From positions 1 to 15,068 of the forward strand of contig QIKU01000271.1 of NCBI GenBank assembly GCA_003232015.1: a stretch of DNA of 15,068 nt. Direction: 5' to 3'. A program made the translations under genes and the position numbers. Of the stretch, positions 1 to 8,938 are shown piece after piece; positions within the stretch are counted from its first letter, which is position 1, and each line of letters starts with the position of its first letter. The stretch comes from Gammaproteobacteria bacterium. Lineage in GTDB: Bacteria > Pseudomonadota > Gammaproteobacteria > UBA6429. Under the pieces are notes generated by a model. That model saw only the letters and a list, made by a program, of their open reading frames with translations. It searched no databases and was not told the origin of the DNA.

Positions 1-219
1 ATTACTATTATTAAGGCAAAAAATTCTGTTAATAACTCTGTTTATCCATTTTAAATCATGCCGTTACAGGGAATTTATGTCTGTTGATAACTCCCATTTA
101 GACGTCTTGTTATCTGTGGATAAAATGTGGGTAAACTTACATTTATCTACTTTAAATAATTATCCACAGCTTATTCAAATTAAAACCAGTTTTTTTCCCC
201 AGCTTATTTCTTTATTAAA
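1..219. other. AT-rich region with DnaA boxes, candidate oriC (partial)
   Basis: This non-coding, AT-rich stretch lies beyond the 3' end of dnaA and holds a cluster of DnaA-binding 9-mers. There are two perfect boxes, TTATCCACA at 160-168 and its reverse complement TGTGGATAA at 115-123. There are also single-mismatch forms, TGTTGATAA at 82-90 and TGTGGGTAA at 126-134. Box starts at 82, 115, 126 and 160 are 33, 11 and 34 bp apart, close to whole helical turns, which suits cooperative DnaA binding on one face. Origins next to dnaA are standard in bacteria, on either side of the gene. No start of dnaN is visible. The origin call is an inference and the region is cut by the window edge. Confidence 0.55.
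82..168. promoter_or_regulatory. Cluster of four DnaA boxes
   Basis: Perfect boxes lie at 115-123 (minus orientation) and 160-168 (plus orientation). Near-perfect boxes lie at 82-90 and 126-134 (both minus). The spacing is roughly in phase with the DNA helix. Confidence 0.65.
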
Positions 220-1551
220 TTATGTGCTCAAAGTCCGCAATAAATTACGATAATCTTCATTGATCCGTGGATCTTCTTCTTTCAATTCTTCAATTTTACG
301 ACAGGCATGTAAAATAGTGGTGTGATCACGTCCCCCAAATGCATCACCAATTTCAGGGTAACTGTGGTTTGTTAGTTCTTTGCAAAGTGCCATTGCCAGT
401 TGGCGAGGGCGAGTGACCGAGCGGGTTCGACGTTTGGAATGCATATCTGAGACACGAATTTTGTAATAGCCAGCGACGGTTTTTTGAATGTTTTCAATCG
501 AAACCATTTTATCGTGGGATGACAATAAATCGCGTAACGCGTCTTTAGCAAAATCGAGGGTAATGGTTTTATTACTGAAGTGAGCGTTTGCTACTACTCT
601 ACGTAAGGCTCCCTCGAGTTCTCGGATATTAGAGCGTATCCTTTCACCAATAAAAAAGGCAACCTCTTCAGGTAGGTCAATATTCGACTGCTGGGCTTTG
701 CTCATTAAAATAGCCACGCGTGTTTCCAGTTCCGGGGGTTCAATGGTTACCGTTAAGCCCCAGCCAAATCGGGATTTTAAGCGTTCTTCTAAACCATCAA
801 TTTCTTTTGGATAACGATCGCAAGTCATAATAATTTGCTGGTTACCTTCGAGCAGCGAATTAAAGGTATGGAATAACTCTTCCTGTGAACGTCCTTTGCC
901 GGCAAAAAACTGGATATCATCAATCAGCAAGGCATCGACCGAACGGTAATAACGTTTAAATTCATTAATGGTATTGTGCTGGAACGATTTCACCATGTCG
1001 GACACAAATCGTTCAGAATGCAAATAAACCACATTAGAATCGGGGTTATGATCTTTAATTAAATTGCCCACCGCGTGCATTAAATGTGTTTTTCCAAGAC
1101 CTACTCCACCGTAAATAAAGAGCGGGTTATAGGCGGTACCGGGATTTTGAGAAACCTGGGTTGCCGCGGCGCGCCCCATTTGGTTGGACTTGCCTTCAAC
1201 AAAAGAGTCAAAGGTGAAATTGGGGTTTAAGCCGTTTTTACGCTGAAAAGAGCTGGGTGGGTTTTTTACTGGTGTATAATTCTGGTTTTGAGCTTCGCGT
1301 GTTTCCGTTTCATGGCTGCCGACTTCTATTTTTATCGGTGCGGGAAAGCTCGAGTCGAGCTGGCTGATAATTTCATTAATACGGGAAATAAACTGCTCGT
1401 TTACTGAATCCAGTACAAAGCTATTGGGTGCCAACAGGCGAGCTGCATCATTATCCAGCACAAAGTGCAATGGGCGTATCCAGGTGTTAAATTGTTGAGG
1501 CGAAAGCTCGCCTTCCAAGCGATCGAGACATTGATCCCAGAGTGATTGCAC
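220..1551 (-). CDS. dnaA: Chromosomal replication initiator protein DnaA
   Basis: DnaA is the AAA+ ATPase that binds DnaA boxes, melts the origin and helps load the replicative helicase. The 443-aa protein has the four expected domains. Residues 1-80 are the oligomerisation/helicase-contact domain and 80-110 a polar linker. The AAA+ core has Walker A GGVGLGKT at 148-155 and Walker B LLIDDIQ at about 208-214. The C-terminal DNA-binding domain carries the signature [11 protein letters not shown] from about 406. The start is GTG, supported by GAGGT about 6 bases upstream on the minus strand and by the typical N-terminus [20 protein letters not shown]. The gene is divergent from rpmH, the usual arrangement in gammaproteobacteria. 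A perfect DnaA box in the upstream region suggests autoregulation. Length is close to other family members and nothing is missing. Confidence 0.98.
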   Translation of the reverse strand: MQSLWDQCLDRLEGELSPQQFNTWIRPLHFVLDNDAARLLAPNSFVLDSVNEQFISRINEIISQLDSSFPAPIKIEVGSHETETREAQNQNYTPVKNPPSSFQRKNGLNPNFTFDSFVEGKSNQMGRAAATQVSQNPGTAYNPLFIYGGVGLGKTHLMHAVGNLIKDHNPDSNVVYLHSERFVSDMVKSFQHNTINEFKRYYRSVDALLIDDIQFFAGKGRSQEELFHTFNSLLEGNQQIIMTCDRYPKEIDGLEERLKSRFGWGLTVTIEPPELETRVAILMSKAQQSNIDLPEEVAFFIGERIRSNIRELEGALRRVVANAHFSNKTITLDFAKDALRDLLSSHDKMVSIENIQKTVAGYYKIRVSDMHSKRRTRSVTRPRQLAMALCKELTNHSYPEIGDAFGGRDHTTILHACRKIEELKEEDPRINEDYRNLLRTLST

Positions 1552-1671
1552 GTGTTACCTCAAAATAAGGAAAAACTATAATAAATTTAGTATGTTAGGT
1601 AATAAATAAGGCATCATAATTATTTTTTCAGCCATTTTATCGAGGCCCTAATTTAACACCAGAGAAAAAAG

Positions 1672-1680
1672 TTATCCACA
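1672..1680 (+). promoter_or_regulatory. DnaA box upstream of dnaA
   Basis: A perfect TTATCCACA 9-mer, about 120 bp upstream of the dnaA start. It could serve autoregulation of dnaA or be part of the origin. Confidence 0.65.
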
Positions 1681-1763
1681 GTTATCGTGCGATAAATCTA
1701 AATTCCCTGTTCACTTGCAGCTGGGATAAAGCGGCTTTTTTATATATTTAGTTCTTCATCCGG

Positions 1764-1792
1764 TTGACAGTCAGGCCGATAAACATTACTCT
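1764..1792 (+). promoter_or_regulatory. Candidate sigma-70 promoter for rpmH-rnpA
   Basis: A perfect -35 element TTGACA lies at 1764-1769. A 17-bp spacer leads to TACTCT at 1787-1792, a weak -10 match. This leaves about 60 bp of leader before rpmH at 1857. Confidence 0.45.
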
Positions 1793-1856
1793 TGCGTGCC
1801 TTTTCTGACGAAAACTATCGTTAGTAACTTATTGATTTTTAACGGATGATATTTAA

Positions 1857-1991
1857 ATGAAACGCACATTTCAACCTAGTACATTAAAACGCGCTCGCAC
1901 ACACGGTTTTCGTGCGCGTATGGCAACACACAGTGGTCGCGCAATTATCAATGCACGTCGTGCAAAAGGCCGCAAACGCTTAAGTGCTTAA
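1857..1991 (+). CDS. rpmH: 50S ribosomal protein L34
   Basis: L34 is a small, very basic protein of the large ribosomal subunit. The 44-aa product starts [20 protein letters not shown] and ends [10 protein letters not shown], the near-invariant L34 sequence. GGAT about 10 bases upstream can act as ribosome binding site. It is followed 20 bp later by rnpA, the universal rpmH-rnpA pairing, and is divergent from dnaA. Confidence 0.98.
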   Translation: MKRTFQPSTLKRARTHGFRARMATHSGRAIINARRAKGRKRLSA

Positions 1992-2011
1992 TTCTTGAGT
2001 AAAGAACCCCC

Positions 2012-2470
2012 ATGTCCGTAAAGGATAAGCTTGTGGGTGTGCCCTGCCCAAATCAACAACATGCTGATTTGTCTGCAAATAGAAAAACAGGGTCTTTTTC
2101 TCGAGCTAACCGCCTTCTCACAGCAAAACAATTTAGCCATGTTTTTGAAACCCCCTATAAGCGTCATCATGCTTATTTGCTTATTCTTGTACGAAAAAAT
2201 TCCAGCTATAACAATTCTGATGGAAAAATCCAGCTTGCAAGGCTGGGCTTGGCAGTTGCCAAAAAGAATATTAAACTCGCCGTTCGCCGAAACCGATTTA
2301 AACGTATTGTTAGAGAAAGTTTTCGTCAACATAAGGTACAATTAGCGGGTTTGGATATCGTTGTACTTGCAAAACACGCTGCAAATGGCGCAACGTCTCA
2401 GCAACTTCGGACTGTACTTGAACAACAATGGCAACATTTAGCAAAGCAATTCAATATCCCTTCTTACTAA
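2012..2470 (+). CDS. rnpA: Ribonuclease P protein component
   Basis: RnpA is the protein subunit of RNase P, which helps the catalytic RNA bind and process the 5' leader of pre-tRNAs. The core begins near residue 30 with [13 protein letters not shown] and carries the family RNR-type motif [15 protein letters not shown]. The product is 152 aa against about 120 for most relatives, because about 30 residues precede the conserved core. No internal ATG offers a shorter start, so the 5' ATG is retained, though a non-ATG internal start is possible. The 3' end overlaps yidD by 43 bp in another frame, as is usual for this gene pair. Confidence 0.95.
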   Translation: MSVKDKLVGVPCPNQQHADLSANRKTGSFSRANRLLTAKQFSHVFETPYKRHHAYLLILVRKNSSYNNSDGKIQLARLGLAVAKKNIKLAVRRNRFKRIVRESFRQHKVQLAGLDIVVLAKHAANGATSQQLRTVLEQQWQHLAKQFNIPSY

Positions 2471-2700
2471 TTATAAGAGGTTATCGCTATTTGATCAGTC
2501 CATTACTTGGGCCGCGCTGCCGGTTTTATCCAAGTTGTTCAAGTTATGCAGAAGAAGCAATTAAAGTGCATGGGTTAGTAAAAGGCGGTTGGCTGGCAAT
2601 AAAACGAATAGGCCGCTGCCACCCTTTTAATGAAGGTGGTGTTGATCCTGTTCCAGAAAAGAAACAGAGAAAAATGCTGAGTGAAGATGAACATAAATAA
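2428..2700 (+). CDS. yidD: Membrane protein insertion efficiency factor YidD
   Basis: YidD is a small membrane-associated protein that assists YidC-dependent insertion of inner-membrane proteins. The 90-aa product carries the family signature: a hydrophobic/amphipathic N-terminus, then [18 protein letters not shown] with its conserved cysteines, then [18 protein letters not shown] and DPVPE. It starts inside the end of rnpA in a different frame and lies just upstream of yidC, the conserved order. The polar tail (about residues 77-90) is variable in the family. Confidence 0.96.
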   Translation: MATFSKAIQYPFLLIIRGYRYLISPLLGPRCRFYPSCSSYAEEAIKVHGLVKGGWLAIKRIGRCHPFNEGGVDPVPEKKQRKMLSEDEHK

Positions 2701-2728
2701 ATTTAAAAATAAAAGGTTGTAAAAGAGT

Positions 2729-4439
2729 ATGGAACAACAACGTTTGCTGTTATTTGTTGCTTTGGCATTTATTGCGTTTTTAATGTTTGATGCATGGCAA
2801 CAGGATCATGCAGTTAAAGAAGTTGCAACCAACTACACGTACGGCACAAACACAATCAGATCAGGGTATTTCGTCAGCGAATACAAGCGGTGAAGTTCCA
2901 GTTGCGCTAGAGCAATCAACGGTTACATCTCGTGCTACTTCCTCTTCCTCTGCAGTGCCTGCTGAACAGTCCAGAGAGATATTTAAACATGGCCAGGCTA
3001 TACATGTTGTCACTGATGTTCTGGATGTAACCATTAATACTGTCGGTGGTGATATTCGTCAGCTTAAACTCTTAGACTATCCAGCAAAATTAAACGAACC
3101 CGAAAATCCTTTTTTATTAATGAATGAAACATTACCACGGATTTTTGTTGCTCAAAGTGGTTTTACCGGTAAAAGAACCGATGCTAATTCCATTGTTGCA
3201 GCGCCAAACCATTTAGACACATATAAAACAGAACGCACAAACTATATATTAGCTGAGTCAAAAGACTCAATGGATGTGAATTTATACTGGACGAGCAAAG
3301 ACGGCGTACAGTTTACTAAAACGTATACTTTCTATCGCGGTAGTCACAAGGTTGATGTAAAGCAAAGAGTAGAAAATAAAACCGATAAAATATGGCGTGG
3401 TAATGCGTACTATCAACTACAACGCACACAAGTATCGGAAGTTGATCAGTCACAGTTTATTTATACCTATATGGGCGGGGTTATTTTTTCGCCGGACGAA
3501 CGTTATGAAAAAATCGATTTTGGAGACATGCAGGAAAGCAATTTAAAAAGAGACATTACCGGTGGTTGGGCGGCGATGATTCAGCACTATTTTTTAAGCG
3601 CATGGGTGCCTGAAAAAGATAAAGCAGAAACTTATTACACCAGTTATAAACCGAGAAACGTTATTTATACCATTGGCTTTAGAGATAAAAATGAAACCGT
3701 GGTTACCCCCGGAGCAAACTATACATTTAATACGGTATTTTATGCTGGCCCTAAAGATCAGGCGGCATTAGAAAAAATTGCTGAAGGACTGGAGTTAACG
3801 GTTGATTATGGTGTGCTAACCGTTATTGCAAAACCGATTTTCTGGTTGCTCACAAAAATACATGGCGTGGTGGGTAACTGGGGTTGGGCGATTATCTTTT
3901 TAACCCTTTTAATTAAGGCTGTGTTTTATAAGTTGTCTGAAGCCAGTTATAAGTCGATGGCAAAAATGCGAGCCGTGCAGCCACGAATGGTGGTAATGAA
4001 AGAGCGCTTTGCAGATGATCGTGCTGGCATGAATAAAGCCATGATGGAAATGTACAAGAAAGAAAAAATAAACCCGCTTGGGGGCTGCTTGCCGATCCTG
4101 GTACAAATTCCTGTCTTTATCGCCCTGTACTGGGTATTACTGGAAAGTGTTGAATTACGTCAGGCGCCGTGGATTTTATGGATCAAGGATATGTCGGTCG
4201 AAGATCCCTACTACATACTTCCATTACTAATGGGTGTCAGTATGTTTATTCAGCAAAAACTGAATCCAACGCCAATTGACCCCATACAGGCAAAAGTAAT
4301 GATGATGTTGCCGGTGGTCTTTACCGTCTTCTTTATGTTCTTCCCGGCGGGTCTTGTATTGTACTGGGTTGTGAATAATATATTGTCGATTGCACAGCAA
4401 TGGTATATCACCAATAAAGTGATGAAAGAGAGAAAGTAA
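2729..4439 (+). CDS. yidC: Membrane protein insertase YidC (frameshifted as sequenced)
   Basis: YidC inserts and folds inner-membrane proteins, alone or with SecYEG. The expected start is ATG at 2729, opening MEQQRLLLFVALAFIAFLMF, the usual first transmembrane segment. That frame hits TGA at 2891-2893. The rest of the protein (periplasmic P1 domain, then the five-helix core with KINPLGGCLPILVQIPVFIA and SVELRQAPW) reads in the next frame, open from 2784. Removing one base between 2784 and 2890 (for example one A of AAA at 2816-2818) restores a normal 569-aa protein. YidC is essential, so a sequencing or assembly error is the simplest explanation; a real mutation or an internal start (TTG 2787, ATG 2790) is possible. 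The conserved hydrophilic-groove arginine appears as lysine (codon 3915-3917). A terminator follows. Confidence 0.93.
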
Positions 4440-4462
4440 ACTTAACGGTTGTTTGAAATCGG

Positions 4463-4501
4463 CACCTGGCATAATAGTTTATGTCGGGTGTTTTTCTTTT
4501 T
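4463..4501 (+). terminator. Rho-independent terminator after yidC
   Basis: Arms CACCTGGCATAA (4463-4474) and TTATGTCGGGTG (4479-4490) pair along 12 positions, two of them G-U, around a 4-base loop. A T-rich tract follows at 4491-4501. It sits 24 bp after the yidC stop. A second 7-bp inverted repeat, AGCAGGG/CCCTGCT (4508-4514 and 4534-4540), follows but has no T-tract. Confidence 0.85.
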
Positions 4502-4650
4502 AGGGCAAGCAGGGCTTATCTGAATAGGCTCTACCCTGCTGTTAGAGCTATCCTGTTATTAATCAGTCCTTCAATATAAGAAAATGATCGTGTAAATTGA
4601 TAGTTAAATGGCGGCTTCAGCACAATCACCCGTTTGAGAATATAAATACC

Positions 4651-6021
4651 ATGTCAACCCAGCCCGAGTCTCGCGTAGAACAGGACACCATTGCTGCTAT
4701 TGCAACGGCGACGGGGTTGGGGGGCGTAGGTATTGTTCGTATCTCCGGTAAAAATGCCAGTAAAATAGGCAAAAAATTACTAAAATCGATTCCTAAACCG
4801 CGTTTTGCCGATTATGGCCCTTTTCTTGATGCTAATGGTGAAACCATCGATATGGGGTTAGCACTTTATTTCGTCGAACCCAACTCGTTTACGGGTGAAG
4901 ACGTGCTGGAATTGCAGGGTCATGGCGGTAAAGTGGTGCTGGACAGGCTGTTAAAGCGCACATTAGCGCTTGGGGCGCGGCTGGCGAATCCTGGTGAGTT
5001 TGCCGAGCGCGCTTTTTTAAATGACAAAATGGACTTAACCCAGGCAGAAGCCATTGCTGATTTAATTGAAGCCGGTTCCGAGCAGGCAGCACGGTCAGCA
5101 ATTCAATCCCTGCAAGGGGTGTTTTCAGATAAAATCCACTCCCTTGTTGACGCGGTTATTCGGGTACGAATGTTCGTTGAATCGGCGATTGACTTTCCCG
5201 AAGAAGAAATCGATTTTCTATCTGATGGTAAGATATTACAGCAAATAGAGGCTATCTTGCAGAACTTTGGCGCTATTATGCAAGAAGCACAGCAAGGGGT
5301 GTTATTGCGTGACGGCATGCGAGTGGTCCTGGTCGGGCAGCCTAATACGGGTAAATCGAGCCTGTTAAATGCACTTGCTGGGCGGGATTCGGCTATTGTG
5401 ACCGAAATAGCGGGCACCACGCGCGATGTATTAAAAGAAGAAATTAATATTGATGGTTTACCGCTGCATATTATTGATACTGCCGGTTTGCGTGAATCTG
5501 CGGATACGGTAGAAAAGGAAGGGATCCGACGTGCCTGGCTGGAAATTGAACAGGCAGATAGAGTTTTAGTGCTGGTGGATGACCGCGATGGCATTACCGA
5601 GGCCGACAAAACCATTTTACAGAAACTTCCCTCGCGATTACCGATAACGGTGATCCACAATAAGATTGATTTGTCCGCCCAATCAGCAGAAATAACAACC
5701 AAAAATAACCAGCAGCATATTAAGTTATCTGCAAAAACCACCGAAGGGCTGGCTATTTTGCGGGATCATTTACAGCAAAGTATGGGCTTTGAAAAAACCA
5801 GCGAAAGCCCCTTCCTGGCACGGCGACGACATTTGGATGCCTTAGAGCGGGCGCGTGATTATGTGCAACAAAGCAAAAGGCAGCTAGTTGAAGTTCAAGC
5901 CGGTGAGCTGGTGGCAGAAGACCTGCGGCAGGCTCAGCAGGCCCTATCTGAAATTACCGGCGAATATAGCAGTGATGACTTGCTGGGCGAGATATTTTCG
6001 AGTTTTTGTATTGGAAAATAA
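4651..6021 (+). CDS. mnmE: tRNA uridine-5-carboxymethylaminomethyl(34) synthesis GTPase MnmE
   Basis: MnmE works with MnmG to add the aminomethyl-type group to U34 of certain tRNAs, using GTP, formyl-tetrahydrofolate and FAD/NADH chemistry. The 456-aa product has the N-terminal folate-binding domain ([20 protein letters not shown] near the start), a helical domain, and an inserted G domain with GQPNTGKSS at 229-237, DTAGL near 276 and NKID later. It ends with the invariant CIGK, whose cysteine is catalytic. The ATG at 4651 is chosen because it gives the family N-terminus; an in-frame ATG at 4597 would add 18 unrelated residues. Next to rpmH-rnpA-yidD-yidC is its classic position. It lies beyond the yidC terminator, so a promoter in 4502-4650 is expected. 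The next gene starts 7 bp after the stop. Confidence 0.97.
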   Translation: MSTQPESRVEQDTIAAIATATGLGGVGIVRISGKNASKIGKKLLKSIPKPRFADYGPFLDANGETIDMGLALYFVEPNSFTGEDVLELQGHGGKVVLDRLLKRTLALGARLANPGEFAERAFLNDKMDLTQAEAIADLIEAGSEQAARSAIQSLQGVFSDKIHSLVDAVIRVRMFVESAIDFPEEEIDFLSDGKILQQIEAILQNFGAIMQEAQQGVLLRDGMRVVLVGQPNTGKSSLLNALAGRDSAIVTEIAGTTRDVLKEEINIDGLPLHIIDTAGLRESADTVEKEGIRRAWLEIEQADRVLVLVDDRDGITEADKTILQKLPSRLPITVIHNKIDLSAQSAEITTKNNQQHIKLSAKTTEGLAILRDHLQQSMGFEKTSESPFLARRRHLDALERARDYVQQSKRQLVEVQAGELVAEDLRQAQQALSEITGEYSSDDLLGEIFSSFCIGK

Positions 6022-6028
6022 ACCCGGC

Positions 6029-7078
6029 ATGACTAAATTATACCTTATTATCGTAGCCAGCCTTTTTCTTCAGGGCTGCTCAAGTGCGGGTTATTACTGG
6101 GAAAAAATACAAGGCCACGCCGAGCTACTGAACAAACAACAGCCCGTTCAGGAAGTAATTGATAACCCGCAAACAACACCTGAAATAAAAGCGTTATTGA
6201 TCAACGCGCAACAGGCGCGGGACTTTGCCAGTAAAACTTTACTGTTACCTGACAATAACAGCTATCGGAACTATGTGAATGTTGGGCGTGACTATGTTGT
6301 CTGGACGGTTGTTGCAGCCCCAGCCTATTCGATCACGCCAAAAGAATGGTGCTTTTTAATTGTTGGTTGCGTAAGTTATCGGGGCTACTTTTCGAAACAA
6401 GCGGCTGACAAATTTGCAGCAACCTTAAAAGCTCAGGGAATGGATGTATATGTGTCCGGTACCAAAGCGTATTCAACGCTGGGTTGGTTTGACGACCCAT
6501 TATTAAGCACTATGCTGTATAAGTCTGAAGCGTACCGAGTCGGTATTATTTTTCATGAACTGGCACATCAGGAAATATACGTTGAAAACGACACCGCTTT
6601 TAATGAAGCTTTTGCAACCAGTGTTGAACTCGAAGGCATTAAAGCCTGGTTTAAGCAAACAGACAACCCGTTAAAATTTAAAAAGTATTTAATGGCCAAA
6701 AAGAGAGATAAAGAGTTTAAAAGTATATTAAAGAACACGCGCAAGGAATTAACAGAATTATATGAAAGTAAACAATCACCTCAGCAAATGCAAAATGCTA
6801 AAGTAAAAACTTTTTTACGCTTACAGTCCTCATATATAATCTTTAAGCGTAAATGGAATAACTACAGTGGATATGACAAGTGGGTGCAGCAAGGTTTAAA
6901 TAATGCACACCTGGCTTTGGTGGCAACATACAATAACTGGGTGCCGGCATTTCAGCGGTTGTTTGAAAATGCCAACAGTGACTACAAGGTGTTTTATAGT
7001 GAGGTTGAGCGCTTAACCTCACTGGATAAAAAGCAACGCAAAAAACAACTTGAAGAATTAATGAGTGAGCATGACTAA
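6029..7078 (+). CDS. Predicted zinc aminopeptidase lipoprotein (HExxH type)
   Basis: This 349-aa protein is probably an outer- or inner-membrane-anchored metallopeptidase of the predicted aminopeptidase family (Pfam Aminopep, COG4324). It starts with a lipoprotein signal peptide, hydrophobic residues 4-13 and lipobox LQGC ending at Cys17. The zinc motif HELAH is at 176-180, followed by NDTAFNEAFAT; Glu193 is the likely third ligand, as in gluzincins. The C-terminal half is helical and lysine-rich. I chose the ATG at 6029 because it places the signal peptide at the N-terminus; the open frame extends upstream into mnmE but that part is not signal-like. It lies 7 bp after mnmE and overlaps the next gene, so co-transcription is likely. 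Substrate is unknown. Confidence 0.85.
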   Translation: MTKLYLIIVASLFLQGCSSAGYYWEKIQGHAELLNKQQPVQEVIDNPQTTPEIKALLINAQQARDFASKTLLLPDNNSYRNYVNVGRDYVVWTVVAAPAYSITPKEWCFLIVGCVSYRGYFSKQAADKFAATLKAQGMDVYVSGTKAYSTLGWFDDPLLSTMLYKSEAYRVGIIFHELAHQEIYVENDTAFNEAFATSVELEGIKAWFKQTDNPLKFKKYLMAKKRDKEFKSILKNTRKELTELYESKQSPQQMQNAKVKTFLRLQSSYIIFKRKWNNYSGYDKWVQQGLNNAHLALVATYNNWVPAFQRLFENANSDYKVFYSEVERLTSLDKKQRKKQLEELMSEHD

Positions 7079-8360
7079 ATTTTCTTTAACTAATTTGCTG
7101 GTAATGGTTTTAATGAGTTTTGCTATTCACTCTACGGTTTTGGCCGGAGCCAAGTACGAAGAAATAGAAGTGCAAGTAGCAAATCAGAGCCTGTCAATTA
7201 AAAAAATAAAACCAAAAAACACAGATTTAAATAATAAAGACTTAATTATTTGGGTTGCACCAGGCTATGGAACGGGTCAGCGCGCAATCGATATGTCAAA
7301 AAGGTTGAGTGAGCTAGGCCTGGAAACATGGCATGTTGATTTGGCTGAAAGCCTGTTTTTAGAAAAAAGTACAGCAACCATGCGCAAACTTGATAGTAAA
7401 TATCTAACAGGTTTAATTGAATATGCACATAAAAAAACAAAAAAAAGAATCACATTGCTAACGCGTTCTTATGGCGCAATTCCTGTATTAAAGGCGGCCA
7501 GACAGTGGCAGTTAAGGCATTCGACAAATAAAAACTTCTATTTAAATGGTGCCATTCTTTATTCGCCTGAGCTTTATTCTAAAGTCCCGGCGCTAGGCTT
7601 AAAGCCAGAGTTTGTAAGTATTACTGAAGCAACCAATATACCTATAATGATTTTTCAGGGCAGCAAACGAGGCAATCGTTGGCAAATAAAGGAACTGCTA
7701 GCTAAACTAGAAGTGGGCGGTGCAGCCGTTTATTTTAGGTTATTAAAAGGTGTAACCGGCCTTTTTTATAGCGGAGACAATAAGGTTGCAACATTAAAGC
7801 AGATAGATTCAATGCCGGGAAAAATTCTGGCAAGTATTAAGTTACTTTCTAAAACAAAAAAACCAAAACAAGCCGCTATTTTAAAGCAGCAAGACAAGGT
7901 GCCGCATAAATCACTGGACATCAAACTAAAAGCCTTTAAAGCAAATCCAAAGCCACGTACTTTAGAGCTGGTTGATGTTTTTGGTAAGCGGTATACAAAA
8001 AATAATTATAAGAATAAAGTGACCGTTATTAATTTTTGGGCAACATGGTGCCCTCCTTGCGTACAGGAAATCCCCTCTCTTAATAATTTAAGCAAATTAA
8101 TGATTAATGAAAAATTTGAGTTAATCTCGGTTAATTACGGAGAAGACAAAGAAACTATTTTAAATTTTATGGAAAAAGTTAATGTCGATTTTCCGGTATT
8201 GCTTGATCCCAGTGGTAAAGAAGCTAGCGAATGGAATGTACTGGTTTTTCCATCAACATTTGTAATTGCACCCGATGGTAAGATTAAGTACGGTGTAAAC
8301 GCAGCAATACACTGGGATGATCCGGCCGTGGTTAAAGCATTAAAAGCACTATTAAAATAG
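7071..8360 (+). CDS. Exported alpha/beta-hydrolase-like and TlpA/ResA thioredoxin fusion protein
   Basis: The 429-aa protein has a signal peptide (about residues 5-27, ending VLAGA) and two distinct parts. Residues about 35-255 resemble a degenerate alpha/beta hydrolase: a strand then APGYGTG near 63-69, and a nucleophile-elbow-like TRSYGA around Ser133, in place of the canonical GxSxG. After a lysine-rich linker (about 256-295), residues 296-429 form a TlpA/ResA-like thioredoxin domain with WCPPC at 326-330 and cis-proline FPST at 393-396. This implies a periplasmic thiol-disulfide or cytochrome-maturation-type role coupled to a hydrolase-like or binding domain. It overlaps the preceding peptidase gene by 8 bp; a GTG at 7065 is an alternative start two codons earlier. 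The exact function and whether the hydrolase part is catalytic are unknown. Confidence 0.85.
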   Translation: MTKFSLTNLLVMVLMSFAIHSTVLAGAKYEEIEVQVANQSLSIKKIKPKNTDLNNKDLIIWVAPGYGTGQRAIDMSKRLSELGLETWHVDLAESLFLEKSTATMRKLDSKYLTGLIEYAHKKTKKRITLLTRSYGAIPVLKAARQWQLRHSTNKNFYLNGAILYSPELYSKVPALGLKPEFVSITEATNIPIMIFQGSKRGNRWQIKELLAKLEVGGAAVYFRLLKGVTGLFYSGDNKVATLKQIDSMPGKILASIKLLSKTKKPKQAAILKQQDKVPHKSLDIKLKAFKANPKPRTLELVDVFGKRYTKNNYKNKVTVINFWATWCPPCVQEIPSLNNLSKLMINEKFELISVNYGEDKETILNFMEKVNVDFPVLLDPSGKEASEWNVLVFPSTFVIAPDGKIKYGVNAAIHWDDPAVVKALKALLK

Positions 8361-8368
8361 GTTTCCTG

Positions 8369-8938
8369 ATGATGAGTCCCGCAAAACAAGTTAGTAATAG
8401 CGCTGTTATTTCACAAACAAGGCAATGGGTGTCGGATATTATTATAGGCTTAAATTTTTGCCCATTTGCGAAAAAGGTGTTTGATCAGCAAAGTCTTTTT
8501 TACAAAGTGGTTGAGTCTAAAAAGACAGAAGAAAGTTTGTCAGTATTAATTGATGAATGCTTGCGTTTAGATAGCGATAAGGGAATTGAAACGACACTTA
8601 TTATTTATCCGAATATATTGACAGATTTCAATGATTATCTGGATTTTTTAGAACTGGCAAATCAATTGTTAGAAGCACAAAATTATACCGGTATTTATCA
8701 GCTTGCCAGCTTTCATCCAGATTATTGTTTTGATGGTGTAGAAATGGAAGCAGCGGAAAATTATACAAATCGTTCGCCCTACCCGATGTTACATCTGATT
8801 AGAGAAAGTTCTTTAGAAAAGGCGCTGGAAACGTATGACGAAGCTGAAAAGATACCGCTGCGCAATATAGAGCGAGCAAAACAAAAAGGTGTAATTTTTT
8901 TTAAGCAAATCTTAAATAAGATTAAGAGTGCAAAATAA
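8369..8938 (+). CDS. DUF1415 family protein
   Basis: This 189-aa protein matches the DUF1415 family (COG3310) by its conserved landmarks. These are a tryptophan then LNFCPFAK near residues 28-36, the central FHPDYCFDG and the later NRSPYPMLHLIRES. The function of the family is not established. It has no signal peptide or membrane segment and is likely cytoplasmic. Two ATG codons stand in tandem at 8369 and 8372; either may start translation. Its TAA stop overlaps the ATG of the following MOSC gene by one base, suggesting translational coupling. Confidence 0.9.
   Translation: MMSPAKQVSNSAVISQTRQWVSDIIIGLNFCPFAKKVFDQQSLFYKVVESKKTEESLSVLIDECLRLDSDKGIETTLIIYPNILTDFNDYLDFLELANQLLEAQNYTGIYQLASFHPDYCFDGVEMEAAENYTNRSPYPMLHLIRESSLEKALETYDEAEKIPLRNIERAKQKGVIFFKQILNKIKSAK

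Larger units (their letters stand above)
1552..1856. promoter_or_regulatory. Divergent dnaA/rpmH regulatory region
   Basis: This 305-bp non-coding region carries the promoters for dnaA (leftward) and for rpmH-rnpA (rightward). A perfect DnaA box, TTATCCACA, lies at 1672-1680, next to the palindrome TTATCGTGCGATAA at 1682-1695. A weak leftward promoter candidate is TTACCT (plus coordinates 1597-1602) and TATAGT (1575-1580), 16 bp apart. The rightward promoter is listed separately. In some gammaproteobacteria this interval is the origin, but only one clear box is visible here, fewer than in 1-219. Confidence 0.6.

Noticed and set aside
1988..2341. Open frames on both strands overlapping rnpA
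   Set aside because: Shadow frames of the conserved RnpA coding sequence with no independent evidence.
5103..5741. 212-codon minus-strand open frame inside mnmE
   Set aside because: It is antisense to the strongly conserved MnmE G domain, is serine-rich with no recognisable domain, and has no supporting context.
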